Assembly (NCBI RefSeq): GCF_021605415.1
Contig: NZ_WKEQ01000029.1
Span: 1 to 64,000 of the forward strand
Direction: 5' to 3'
Length of the DNA stretch: 64,000 bases
Origin: Pseudomonas syringae
GTDB taxonomy: Bacteria; Pseudomonadota; Gammaproteobacteria; Pseudomonadales; Pseudomonadaceae
Below the pieces are notes generated by a model that was not told the origin of the DNA, did not search any database, and saw only the letters and a list, made by a program, of their open reading frames with translations. The position numbers and the translations under genes were made by a program. Numbering within the stretch: the first letter of the stretch is position 1; the number at the start of each line of letters is the position of its first letter. Below, one piece after another: positions 1-8,362 of the stretch.

Positions 1-848
1 CACCGCAGGAACTCACCGACTACAGCGGCGACGTCGTCTGGTCGGCGAAATACAGCGCGTATGGAAAGGTGACTGAACTGACCCATGGCGGCGGTGAACA
101 ACTCGAACAACCGCTGAGGTTTCAGGGCCAATACTTCGATGCCGAGAGCGGCCTGCATTACAACCGGCATCGCTACTATGATCCTGAAGTTGGGCGGTAT
201 CTGACACCGGACCCGGTGAAGCTGGCGGGTGGGCTTAACCAGTATCAATACACGCCGAATCCGACGGGGTGGGTTGATCCGTTGGGGTTGAATGCCAACT
301 GTCCGCCCCCGAATAAGCCTGGGTGTAAAGTGCCTGGTGGGGTGGGTGATTCGGTTGTAGATGAGGGTGAGCCATCTCTGCCGAAGATGACGGCGCAACA
401 GCGCAGGGCGAGGATTGATGAATTGGCGGAGGGGAATGCCAAGCGTCGGGTGGTTGAGATGGAGGAAAAATACAATATGCACACCGTCGCCAAGCACAAT
501 CCGGAAATACCAGACGAAGCACTTAAGCAGCGATCGATAGATGGCAGTCATCCAACAATAATAGGTGAAAGGGGGCCGATAAGACCTAGCTCTCAATTCA
601 AAACGTGGCGACTACAGCTAAATGCGCTAACTGATGCGGTGAGTAGAATGGCTAGGAAAAACCCTATGCCGACTGGGTATACGAGGGATGGCGATCCCGT
701 TATCAGGAAAGAGATGCCTAAGGGCGGCAGAGGTTATAAGCCAAACAGAAGAGATCACGCTAACCCCAAATTCATCGAAGAACTAAATTATTCAGAGGTC
801 AGATTTGATCAGGTCAGCGGTATGCCGTATACGGCGTTTCCAGACTAG
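1..848 (+). CDS. Rhs protein, C-terminal end with variable toxin-like tip (5' partial)
   Basis: The frame is open from the window edge, so the start lies upstream. The fragment begins with YD-repeat/Rhs core sequence (a VVWSAKYSAYGKV-type motif) and ends the core with GRYLTPDP, NQYQYTPNP and DPLGL near 271-290. In polymorphic Rhs toxins that DPxGL junction marks where the conserved shell ends and the exchangeable toxin begins. The following ~186 residues are AT-richer and hydrophilic, with conserved-looking AKHNPEIP, GRGYKPN and VRFDQVSGMPYTAFP stretches. I do not recognise a named toxin fold. Family knowledge: such proteins are usually delivered by type VI secretion and need a cognate immunity protein, which the next gene probably supplies. 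Delivery route and activity are inferred. Confidence 0.85.
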   Translation, partial: PQELTDYSGDVVWSAKYSAYGKVTELTHGGGEQLEQPLRFQGQYFDAESGLHYNRHRYYDPEVGRYLTPDPVKLAGGLNQYQYTPNPTGWVDPLGLNANCPPPNKPGCKVPGGVGDSVVDEGEPSLPKMTAQQRRARIDELAEGNAKRRVVEMEEKYNMHTVAKHNPEIPDEALKQRSIDGSHPTIIGERGPIRPSSQFKTWRLQLNALTDAVSRMARKNPMPTGYTRDGDPVIRKEMPKGGRGYKPNRRDHANPKFIEELNYSEVRFDQVSGMPYTAFPD

Positions 849-857
849 GAGCTAAAT

Positions 858-1274
858 ATGTTGCGGTGGCCGAAGTTTAATACTCCATTTGAACCTACCC
901 TGTCCTATTGGTTGGGTGGAATCTCCGTTTTCGATCGTGAGGAAACATTAGGTGCTGCATTATGGGTGTACGATCCAAACGACTCAGATGATAGGGAGAA
1001 AATCATATGTGGCTTTATCTTGAGTCGATTCAATTCTCTGAGCTATAGGCATAAATTTAAGTTAGTTGAAATATTAGAGGATGCTCTGTCGTTGCAGCAT
1101 TTTGATTTCTCACTACTGTTTAAGTCTGACGACGACGCCTATGAATTTTTAGCATGGGACGAAACAGAAATTCACGATCCTCGCGGTTTTTTTCAAGATG
1201 TTTACAAGCTGGCAAGCATCACTTGGGCTTCTGATTTATATAAGGCTGGTTTGGAAGATCAATCAATATGGTAA
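858..1274 (+). CDS. Probable immunity protein for the upstream Rhs toxin tip
   Basis: A 138-residue acidic, cytoplasmic-looking protein without signal peptide or membrane segment. The ribosome site AGGAG at 847-851 overlaps the stop codon of the Rhs gene, and the ATG follows 9 nt after that stop, so the two are translationally coupled. The gene is clearly AT-richer than the housekeeping genes nearby, as is the toxin tip, which fits joint acquisition. I do not recognise its family. The immunity role rests only on position, size, acidity and composition. An orphan accessory protein cannot be excluded. Confidence 0.65.
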   Translation: MLRWPKFNTPFEPTLSYWLGGISVFDREETLGAALWVYDPNDSDDREKIICGFILSRFNSLSYRHKFKLVEILEDALSLQHFDFSLLFKSDDDAYEFLAWDETEIHDPRGFFQDVYKLASITWASDLYKAGLEDQSIW

Positions 1275-1345
1275 CTTTGTTGTTGGCTTTACGGTATTGC
1301 CTGGAAGGCCACTTGGTAAGTATCAAAAGTTGTGAGCTTTTGATG

Positions 1346-3136
1346 TTAACGGTGACCCGAGGCAAGGGCGTCGTGAGCAGGAAATACGCTCAAGCTATCA
1401 ATCACGTGCACGCTGTAACCGGCAATGTTCTTGGCATGATGCTTGGCCTGTGAAGCCATTTCCGCCAGTTGGCTTGCGTCCAGTTCCGCACAAGCTTCGG
1501 GATGCAAGTGCACCACGCCGATGGACAGTGACAGCAGCGCAAACTCTTGCCGTACACCCTGGCGGTTGGGGGCGATGAAGCAACCGGCATCGAGGTGTTC
1601 GGGGCGGTAGAAGCGGCGGCATTGGTTCTGGAAGTCGTCGAGCAGTTGGTTGAGGCGTTTGCGCCAGTCGTCCGGGCCGAGGACGAGGAGGAAGTCGTCG
1701 CCACCGATGTGGCCGACGAAGTCGCGAGAGGGGTCGACGCGTTCGTTCAGGCATTGCGCGAGGCAGAGCAGCACTTCGTCGCCCCGGCCGTAGCCGTAGA
1801 TGTCGTTGAAGGGTTTGAAGCTGTCGATGTCGACGTAGCAGATCACGGATTCGCGGCCCTGTTGCAGCAGGCGGGTCAGGCATTGCTGGATCGGTACGTT
1901 GCCGGGCAGCAAGGTCAGCGGGTTGGCGTAGCGGGCCTGCTGAATTTTCAGTTCGGTAATTAGTTTGAGCACGTCGATGACTCGACCGAGCCCAAGGTAT
2001 CCGCCGTTGAGGGTGATGATGAAGTCTTCTTCGATGCGTTGGCGGGCGCGGCTGGTGATGAGGCGGCTGACTTGTTGCAGCGACTGGCTCATCTCCACGG
2101 CGAGGAAGTCATCGTTCATCAAGCGGCTGATCGGTTTGCGGGCGAACAGGTCGGTGGCGAAGGGTTTGAGTAGCGCGTCGGATAATGAATGGCGATGGAC
2201 AATACCGCAGGGCTGGCCCTGTTCGTCGAGCACCGCCAGAGAGTTGAGGTTGGCCTGGCGGCGAAAGGCTTCCAGTACGGTGGCAGTCGGGGTGTCGCGC
2301 GGCACGGCCGGTTGTTCATTAAGCAACGCACTGAGGTCGCTGCCTTCGTCGTTCAGCGACACGGCGGTGTTGTCCGGCTTGGGCATGAGAACCCGGGCGT
2401 CGCGGGGCGGGCTTTCGTGAGGCCTCCCCAGCAGATAGCCCTGTACCAGATCAATGCCCATTTCCGTCAACACAGCCAGCTCTTCCGGCAGTTCGATGCC
2501 CTCGGCAATGACTTGTGCGCGAGAGGCTTTGGCAATTTGCAGGATCGAGCCGACAAACTCGCGTTTCAACGCGTCCTGATGGATGCCGTCGATAAAATGC
2601 CTATCAATCTTCACGTAATCCGGGCGCAGCTCCGACCATAACCGCAGGCTCGAATAGCCCGCGCCCAAGTCATCCAGCGCGATGGAAAAGCCCATGGCGC
2701 GATAGTGATGCAATGCAGTTTGTAGCAGCTGGACGTCATCGATCGGGGTTTGCTCGGTGAGTTCAATCACTACCTGGCTCGGCGGAATGCCGAAGTCCTG
2801 CAACAACTGCAACGTGCGGCCCGGCTGATGGGCCGCTTCGAGCAGAGACTCTGGCGAAACATTGAGGAAGAGCTTGCCCGGCAACTGTTGTTCGTTGAAG
2901 CGCCGGCAAGCGCTCTGACGGCAGGCGATTTCCAGCTCACTCAGGCGACCCGCCTGGCGGGCGATGGCAAACAAGGCAACGGGCGAATGCAGTGGGCTGT
3001 TTGAAGGGCCACGGGTGAGGGCTTCATAACCGAGCACCCGACGCTCGGAGAGGCAGATGATCGGCTGGAACAGGCTGTGCAATCCGCTTTGAGTCAGGAT
3101 TGAGCTCAAGGCGCTCAGCTGTTCGGTCGTGGTCAT
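1346..3136 (-). CDS. EAL-CBS-GGDEF c-di-GMP turnover protein
   Basis: Soluble 596-residue protein without membrane segments. The N-terminal EAL phosphodiesterase domain (about 15-250) keeps YEALTRG, LFLNVSPESL, ELTE, DDLGAGYSSL, VKIDRHFIDGI and EGIE, so the metal and catalytic positions look intact. Two CBS modules (about 275-390) follow, then a GGDEF domain (about 400-575) with VDIDSFKPFND and the signature HIGGDDF, a permitted variant. It could therefore both make and break cyclic di-GMP, with CBS domains as a nucleotide-sensing hinge. Order and neighbours match PAO1 PA3258 beside algO. A terminator for the upstream protease sits only about 15 nt before its ATG (see 3152-3186). Confidence 0.92.
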   Translation of the reverse strand: MTTTEQLSALSSILTQSGLHSLFQPIICLSERRVLGYEALTRGPSNSPLHSPVALFAIARQAGRLSELEIACRQSACRRFNEQQLPGKLFLNVSPESLLEAAHQPGRTLQLLQDFGIPPSQVVIELTEQTPIDDVQLLQTALHHYRAMGFSIALDDLGAGYSSLRLWSELRPDYVKIDRHFIDGIHQDALKREFVGSILQIAKASRAQVIAEGIELPEELAVLTEMGIDLVQGYLLGRPHESPPRDARVLMPKPDNTAVSLNDEGSDLSALLNEQPAVPRDTPTATVLEAFRRQANLNSLAVLDEQGQPCGIVHRHSLSDALLKPFATDLFARKPISRLMNDDFLAVEMSQSLQQVSRLITSRARQRIEEDFIITLNGGYLGLGRVIDVLKLITELKIQQARYANPLTLLPGNVPIQQCLTRLLQQGRESVICYVDIDSFKPFNDIYGYGRGDEVLLCLAQCLNERVDPSRDFVGHIGGDDFLLVLGPDDWRKRLNQLLDDFQNQCRRFYRPEHLDAGCFIAPNRQGVRQEFALLSLSIGVVHLHPEACAELDASQLAEMASQAKHHAKNIAGYSVHVIDSLSVFPAHDALASGHR

Positions 3137-3151
3137 GGCAATCTCTGGCGA

Positions 3152-3186
3152 TAAAAAAAGGACTGGGCGCCTATAGCGCCCAGTCC
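3152..3186 (-). terminator. Intrinsic terminator after prc
   Basis: An 11-bp perfect stem (GGACTGGGCGC with its complement, 5-nt loop CTATA) at 3160-3186, followed on the minus strand by a run of seven T at 3153-3159. It lies after the prc stop (3252) and 15 nt before the start codon of the c-di-GMP gene. Confidence 0.88.
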
Positions 3187-3251
3187 CTTATTTCACGACA
3201 GCATGATGACTGTTTGATGACGCTCCAGCGAGTGCCACCATTAAATTGCCA

Positions 3252-5333
3252 TCAGTGCTTCGCGACTGCCGTGTTCAACTTCAGGTAGTCCAGCAGAATC
3301 CGCCCGGTTTCGCTCAGGTAGGCATCATCTTCCGGCTTGGTCTTGTCCGGCTCGGCGGCCAGCGCGTCTTCGTCTTCTTTCTTCAGCTCTTTGAGCGGCT
3401 CTTCGCCTTTGGCTTTGCGACGGATGTTCTCCATCAACAGTTGCTTGGCGTCGATGTCGGCGTGCTGGGCACGACGGTCGGCTTCATTGAGGCTGACGGT
3501 TTTCTCTTCCATCAGTTTTTGCGCCAGGGCCAGCTTGTCGCGGATGAACACGAACTCGGCATCCTTGGAGGAGCGGGTGTCATGTTCCGACTTGAGCTGT
3601 GCAAGGTACGGTTTGAACGGGTCGGCCGCCGGTTTGATCGCCGCGCGGATGGTGTCCCACGGCATGGCTTCCGGTAGCGCGCTCTCGCCGATTTCCTTGG
3701 TGTCGATCAGCGACGGATAGTCGATGTCCGGCAGTACGCCCTGGTGCTGGGTACTCTGGCCGGAAACCCGGTAGAACTTGGCCAGGGTCAGTTTCAGTTC
3801 GCCGTGGTTCAGCGGCTGAATGGTCTGCACGGTGCCTTTGCCGAAGGTCTGGCCACCGATGATCAGCGCACGGTGATAGTCCTGCATGGCGCCAGCGAAA
3901 ATTTCCGAAGCCGAAGCGGACAAGCGGTTGACCAGCAGCGCCATCGGGCCTTTGTAGAACGCACCCGGGTTTTCGTCCTCAAGCACATCGACACGGCCAT
4001 CGGCATTACGCACGAGCACGGTAGGGCCTTTGTCGATGAACAGGCTGGTCAGCTCGGTCGCTTCCTGCAGGGAACCGCCGCCGTTGTTGCGCAGGTCGAT
4101 AACCACGCCGTCGACTTTCTCTTTCTGCAGTTCGGTCAGCAGCTTCTTGACGTCGCGGGTGGTGCTCTTGTAATCCGGATCACCGGCACGGAATGCCTTG
4201 AAGTCGAGATAGAAGGCTGGAATCTCGATCACGCCGAGTTTGTAATCCTTGCCGTCCTGTTTCAGGCTCAGGATGGATTTCTTCACGGCCTGATCTTCAA
4301 GCTTCACCGCTTCACGGGTGATCGGCACGATCTTGGTGGTCTGGTCGTTTGGCGCATTGCTCGCCGGAATCACTTCCAGACGCACGATGGTGCCTTTCGG
4401 GCCACGGATCAGCTTGACCACTTCGTCCAGACGCCAGCCGACCACGTCGACCATCTCTTTGTTGCCCTGGGCAACGCCGATGATCTTGTCGGCCGGAGCC
4501 ACCTGCTTGGTCTTGTCGGCCGGGCCAGCCGGCACCAGGCGCACGACCTTCACTTGGTCATTGTCGCTCTGCAACACGGCGCCGATGCCCTCGAGGGACA
4601 GGCTCATGTTGATGTCGAAGTTTTCCGCGTTATCCGGCGACAGATAGTTGGTGTGCGGGTCGTAGGACATTGCGAAGGTGTTGATGTACGCCTGGAAGAT
4701 ATCTTCGGCGCGGGTCTGATCCAGACGCGCTAACTGATTCTTGTAGCGCTTGGTGAGAGTTTCCTGGATCTGCTTCGGCTCTTTGCCGGCGATCTTCATC
4801 CGCAGCACTTCGTCCTTGACGCGTTTGCGCCACAGGTCATCCAGTTCGGCGGTGGACTTGAGCCAAGGGGCGTCCTTGCGATCGATCAGCAAGGTTTCCT
4901 TGTTGCTGAAGTCTATCTTGTCGACGCCTTTGTTCAGCTCGGCGAGGGCGAAGTCCAGGCGTGCCTTGACGCGATCCAGGTAACGCTTATAGATGGTGAA
5001 ACCGGCGTTGAGGTCGCCGCTTTTGAGGAAGTCGTCGAACTGTGACTTCCACTTGTCAAATTCAGTGATGTCGCTGGCCATGAAGTAGCTGCGTGACGGA
5101 TCCAGCAGCTTGATGTAGCTGTCGTAGATGATCACCGAGCGTGCGTCATCGAGCGGCGGCTTGCTGTAATGGTGGCGCTTGAGCAACTCGACGACGTTCA
5201 GGCTGGCGATTACTTCATCGCGATCCGGCTGCAACTTGTCCCAGCTATTGGCTGCGAATGTATTGCTCGACATCGGCAACAGACCGATACCGATGAAAAG
5301 AGCGAGGGCGGTGCTGGGGAGCAAATGCTTCAT
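3252..5333 (-). CDS. prc: Tail-specific (C-terminal processing) protease Prc/AlgO
   Basis: Periplasmic S41-family serine protease that degrades proteins from their C-terminal end. In P. aeruginosa the orthologue (algO, PA3257) affects alginate control by cleaving MucA. The 693-residue product has a signal peptide (MKHLLPSTALALFIGIG...TFAAN), an N-terminal Tsp domain, a PDZ domain (about 230-310), the S41 core with catalytic serine in SASASEIFAG (about 472) and lysine in FGKGTVQ (about 498), and a C-terminal DUF3340-type tail. The ATG at 5333 gives a normal signal peptide. An in-frame ATG at 5366 would add 11 residues, and neither has a strong ribosome site. It has its own terminator downstream. 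Confidence 0.95.
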   Translation of the reverse strand: MKHLLPSTALALFIGIGLLPMSSNTFAANSWDKLQPDRDEVIASLNVVELLKRHHYSKPPLDDARSVIIYDSYIKLLDPSRSYFMASDITEFDKWKSQFDDFLKSGDLNAGFTIYKRYLDRVKARLDFALAELNKGVDKIDFSNKETLLIDRKDAPWLKSTAELDDLWRKRVKDEVLRMKIAGKEPKQIQETLTKRYKNQLARLDQTRAEDIFQAYINTFAMSYDPHTNYLSPDNAENFDINMSLSLEGIGAVLQSDNDQVKVVRLVPAGPADKTKQVAPADKIIGVAQGNKEMVDVVGWRLDEVVKLIRGPKGTIVRLEVIPASNAPNDQTTKIVPITREAVKLEDQAVKKSILSLKQDGKDYKLGVIEIPAFYLDFKAFRAGDPDYKSTTRDVKKLLTELQKEKVDGVVIDLRNNGGGSLQEATELTSLFIDKGPTVLVRNADGRVDVLEDENPGAFYKGPMALLVNRLSASASEIFAGAMQDYHRALIIGGQTFGKGTVQTIQPLNHGELKLTLAKFYRVSGQSTQHQGVLPDIDYPSLIDTKEIGESALPEAMPWDTIRAAIKPAADPFKPYLAQLKSEHDTRSSKDAEFVFIRDKLALAQKLMEEKTVSLNEADRRAQHADIDAKQLLMENIRRKAKGEEPLKELKKEDEDALAAEPDKTKPEDDAYLSETGRILLDYLKLNTAVAKH

Positions 5334-5458
5334 GCTGATTCGACGCGGGGACAATTGATAACGCATATTAGGCCGTCTTTGAAGTCGCCGGTACCGCAAC
5401 GCTCTGTACGAAAACTGCCTGTGAGCTTTCGTCCAGACCCCAGGGCCGGTCGCATAAT

Positions 5459-5488
5459 GCAAAAAGCCCGGTGCTACTGCGCCGGGCT
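5459..5488 (-). terminator. Terminator-like hairpin upstream of prc
   Basis: A 10-bp stem AGCCCGGTGC / GCGCCGGGCT (one G-T pair), loop TACT, at 5465-5488. On the minus strand it is followed by five T (5461-5465). It lies in the divergent gap between prc and the quinone oxidoreductase gene and points towards prc, so it would stop minus-strand transcripts before prc. Confidence 0.6.
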
Positions 5489-5514
5489 CAGTCCAGACTC
5501 ACTATGGAGGCACT

Positions 5515-6477
5515 GTGAAGGCATTGCAAGGCGTGGAAGGTCAAGTGGCATGGGTTGATGGGCCGAGTCTTACGTGCGATGTAGGACAAGTCCGAATTCG
5601 AGTGGCGGCAGCGGGCCTTAATCGAGCCGATTTATTACAGAAAGCCGGGTTATATCCACCACCACCCGGCGCCAGTCAGGTGCTGGGTCTTGAGTGCTCG
5701 GGGGTGATCAGCGAAGTGGGTGCCGGGTCATCGTGGCAGGTGGGAGATCGCGTCTGCGCCTTGCTGGCCGGCGGTGGGATGGCTGAAGAAGTGCTCGTCG
5801 ACGGGCGGCATGTGCTGCCAGTGCCCGAAGGTGTTTCACTAATCGAAGCTGCGGCACTTCCTGAGGTGTACGCGACCGTTTGGCTGAATGTGTTTCAACT
5901 GGCTGCGCTCAAACCGGGTGAGAAAGTTCTCCTGCACGCCGGGGCAAGTGGAATCGGTTCAGCCGCCATTCAGCTGTGCAAGGCATTTGGCAACCCGTGT
6001 TGGGTGAGTGTGGGTTCAGTCGAGCGCTTGGCCTACTGCGAGGCATTGGGGGCTCAGGGCGGGGTGGTGCGCACCGGTGACCTGGAAAGCCTGCGCGATC
6101 TGGGGCCGTTTGATGTGATTCTCGATCCAGTGGGCGGCAACTATTCAGCACTGAATCTAAAGCTGATCGCTCAGGACGGGCGTTGGGTGCTGATTGGTTT
6201 GATGGGCGGTCGGGAGGCGAAACTCGATCTGGCGCAGGTGCTGGCCAAACGCGTGCAATTACTGGGTTCGACGCTGCGCAGTCGCAGCGATCAGTTCAAG
6301 GCCGATCTATTGAGCGATCTGGGCCAGCATGTGTGGCCGCTGTTTGCCGAGGGGCGCTTGAGCCCGCAATTGGCCAAGGCATTCCCGATCAAGGATGCCG
6401 AAGCGGCGTTTGCCGAGTTGGCGAGTAACACCGTGGCAGGGAAACTGGTGTTGGTGATCGACGAAAGTCTGACCTGA
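5515..6477 (+). CDS. NAD(P)H quinone oxidoreductase, PIG3-like MDR family
   Basis: Zinc-free medium-chain reductase of 320 residues. It has a GroES-like N-terminal part with GLNRADLLQKAGLYPPPPGA and GLECSGVI, typical of PIG3/TP53I3-type quinone reductases, and a Rossmann NADPH site HAGASGIGSAAIQL (about 142-155). It is predicted to reduce quinones with NADPH in the cytoplasm. The start is GTG at 5515, preceded by TGGAGG at 5505-5510. It is divergent from prc, the same arrangement as PA3256/PA3257. The physiological substrate cannot be told from sequence. Confidence 0.9.
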   Translation: MKALQGVEGQVAWVDGPSLTCDVGQVRIRVAAAGLNRADLLQKAGLYPPPPGASQVLGLECSGVISEVGAGSSWQVGDRVCALLAGGGMAEEVLVDGRHVLPVPEGVSLIEAAALPEVYATVWLNVFQLAALKPGEKVLLHAGASGIGSAAIQLCKAFGNPCWVSVGSVERLAYCEALGAQGGVVRTGDLESLRDLGPFDVILDPVGGNYSALNLKLIAQDGRWVLIGLMGGREAKLDLAQVLAKRVQLLGSTLRSRSDQFKADLLSDLGQHVWPLFAEGRLSPQLAKAFPIKDAEAAFAELASNTVAGKLVLVIDESLT

Positions 6478-6490
6478 AAACACGGAACCC

Positions 6491-6580
6491 TGTGGGAGTG
6501 AGCCTGCTCGCGAAGACGGTTTTTCATTCAACGATAATGTTGACTGATACACCGCCATCGCGAGCAAGCGCTCTCCTACA
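6491..6580. repeat. Paired REP element (GAGCCTGCTCGCGA type)
   Basis: Two inverted REP arms (TGTGGGAGTGAGCCTGCTCG and its degenerate complement ending CTCTCCTACA) about 30 nt apart. They lie between the convergent oxidoreductase and HAD phosphatase genes. Confidence 0.85.
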
Positions 6581-6591
6581 TTAAATCTTTG

Positions 6592-7245
6592 TCATTTCCA
6601 GAGATGGATCGGCCAATTGGCCTTTTCGGCGTGCTCAAGCAGCACCGGATCCGGATTCACCACGTGCGGGTAATCGACCTTCAGCAGCAGCGGCAGGTCA
6701 TTACGCGAATCTGAATAGAAACTCGCGCCTTCAAGGTTTTCCTCTTCGGCATCCAGCCATTCCAGCAACCGGGTGATCTTGCCTTCGCGATAAGTCAGGG
6801 TGCCAACGGTCTTGCCGGTGTACGCGCCGTGATCCACTTCAAGTTCGATGGCGAGAATTTCGTCGATGCCCAGACGATCAGCGATCGGTCTGACCAGGTG
6901 CGTGCCTGAAGCGGATATCACCAGAATCCGGTCACCCGCCTTGCGGTGAGCAGCGATGGTTTTGGTGGCGTCGCTGAAGATGATCGGTTCGATGAAGTCT
7001 TCCACCCACGGCCCGACCAGATGATCGACTTCTTCCGGCGTGCGGCCGATCAGCGGTTCAAGGCTGAACGCCATGTACTCTTCCATCAGCAATTTGCCGT
7101 GGCTGTAGGCATCCATCAGCGAATTGTTCTTGAGCATGAACGACTCGGGATCGACCCAGCCCAGCCGCCCCATCTGTTCGCTCCAAAGCGTGGCGCAGTC
7201 GCCGTGGATGAGGGTTTCGTCCAGATCAAAAATAGCCAAGGCCAT
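6592..7245 (-). CDS. HAD-superfamily phosphatase, SerB-like subfamily IB
   Basis: Cytoplasmic 217-residue phosphatase with all HAD motifs: DLDETL near the N-terminus (nucleophile Asp), ISASGTHLV (motif II), and SDSRNDLPLL (acidic motif IV). The alpha-helical cap lies between motifs I and II, as in phosphoserine-phosphatase relatives. The start at 7245 (MALAIFDLDETL) puts motif I at the usual distance; the upstream extension has no family-like sequence. The substrate is unknown; relatives include phosphoserine and histidinol-phosphate phosphatases. Neighbour order matches PA3255. Confidence 0.88.
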   Translation of the reverse strand: MALAIFDLDETLIHGDCATLWSEQMGRLGWVDPESFMLKNNSLMDAYSHGKLLMEEYMAFSLEPLIGRTPEEVDHLVGPWVEDFIEPIIFSDATKTIAAHRKAGDRILVISASGTHLVRPIADRLGIDEILAIELEVDHGAYTGKTVGTLTYREGKITRLLEWLDAEEENLEGASFYSDSRNDLPLLLKVDYPHVVNPDPVLLEHAEKANWPIHLWK

Positions 7246-7269
7246 TGGTACGGTTCTCTGCGAGAACAG

Positions 7270-7372
7270 CTTCGAGCGATGAGCTTCAAGCTGCAAGAGT
7301 GAATTTATGGTCGGCAGTCTACAACTTGAAGCGCACAGCTTGCAGCTTGAAGCTCAAAGCTTGTAGCTGCTC
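7270..7372. repeat. AGCTTGCAGCTTGAAGCT-type degenerate repeat block
   Basis: Between the HAD gene and the ABC ATPase gene, several overlapping copies of GCTTGCAGCTTG / GCTTCAAGCTGCAAG in both orientations are visible. This is a common Pseudomonas intergenic repeat. No gene is apparent here. Confidence 0.65.
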
Positions 7373-8362
7373 CTATGCCACCTCACACAGAGCCGTCGGG
7401 TCGATGGACAGTGCCAGGCGTTGCCCGTCGGGATGCAGATCCGCCGCCGAGCGGTTGAGTACGTCCACTACCAGTTCAACACCGCGCGCTTCGATCCGGT
7501 AACGGATGACGTTGCCCAGCAGACTGTGGCTGCGCACCTGGGCATCGAGTTCGCCGTTCAGGCTCAGCTCGATGGCTTCCGGGCGGATGGCGATGCGGTG
7601 GCTGATCGGTCGTTGCAACAGTTTCGAGGCGTTCTGCGCATCGAGCAGGTTGTAGTTGCCAATAAAACCGGCTGCGAATACATCGACGGGCGCGGTGTAG
7701 AGGGTTTCCGCGTCGCCGCTTTGTACGATTTTTCCCTGATTCATCAGGAAAATCCGGTCAGACATGGTCAGGGCTTCTTCCTGATCGTGTGTGACGAAAA
7801 TCGTGGTCAGGCCGAGTTCGCGCTGGATCTGACGGATCTGTTCGCGCAGGTGCTTGCGGATCCGGGCATCAAGGGCCGACAGCGGTTCGTCGAGCAGCAA
7901 CAGGCGCGGTCGTGTGACCAATGAGCGGGCGAGGGCAACCCGCTGGCATTGGCCACCGGAAAGTTGATGCGGATAACGGCTGGCGAAATCGTTCAGCTCG
8001 ACCAATTTCAATACTTCGCCAACACGCTTGTGGCTCTCATCGGCGTTGACCTTCTGCATGCGCAAGCCAAACGCGACGTTCTGCTCCACGGTCATGTTCG
8101 GGAACAGCGCGTAGCTCTGGAACACCATGCCGATTCCGCGCTTTTGCGGACTGACGGGCACAATATCGACGCCATCGAGCAGGATTTTGCCGCCATCCAC
8201 CGGTGTCAGGCCGGCGATGCAGCGCAGCAGGGTGGATTTGCCGCAACCGGACGGGCCGAGCAGGGTGACGAACTCGCCTTTCTGGATTTCGCAGTCGATG
8301 TCGCTGAACACCGTGGTGCCTGCGTAGCTTTTCTGAAGGTGTTGGACGCTGACATAGCTCAT
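7373..8362 (-). CDS. ABC importer ATP-binding protein
   Basis: 329-residue ATPase of the spermidine/putrescine-iron-phosphonate class. Walker A GPSGCGKST (about 36), Q-loop FQSYALFPNMTV, signature LSGGQCQRVALARSL, Walker B LLLLDEP, D-loop SALD and switch histidine in FVTHDQEEAL are all present, with a C-terminal TOBE-type domain from about 240. It energises the two adjacent permeases; its ATG overlaps the stop of the second permease by 4 nt (ATGA). It is the last gene of the operon binding protein - phosphatase - permease - permease - ATPase. Confidence 0.93.
   Translation of the reverse strand: MSYVSVQHLQKSYAGTTVFSDIDCEIQKGEFVTLLGPSGCGKSTLLRCIAGLTPVDGGKILLDGVDIVPVSPQKRGIGMVFQSYALFPNMTVEQNVAFGLRMQKVNADESHKRVGEVLKLVELNDFASRYPHQLSGGQCQRVALARSLVTRPRLLLLDEPLSALDARIRKHLREQIRQIQRELGLTTIFVTHDQEEALTMSDRIFLMNQGKIVQSGDAETLYTAPVDVFAAGFIGNYNLLDAQNASKLLQRPISHRIAIRPEAIELSLNGELDAQVRSHSLLGNVIRYRIEARGVELVVDVLNRSAADLHPDGQRLALSIDPTALCEVA

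Noticed and set aside
1547..3004. Several plus-strand open frames over the EAL-GGDEF gene
   Set aside because: They are antisense to a gene with complete catalytic motifs and have low-complexity Val/Ala/Arg composition typical of GC-rich shadows.
3744..4733. 329-codon plus-strand open frame over prc
   Set aside because: Antisense to Prc, whose catalytic Ser/Lys and domains are intact; no ribosome site or family similarity.
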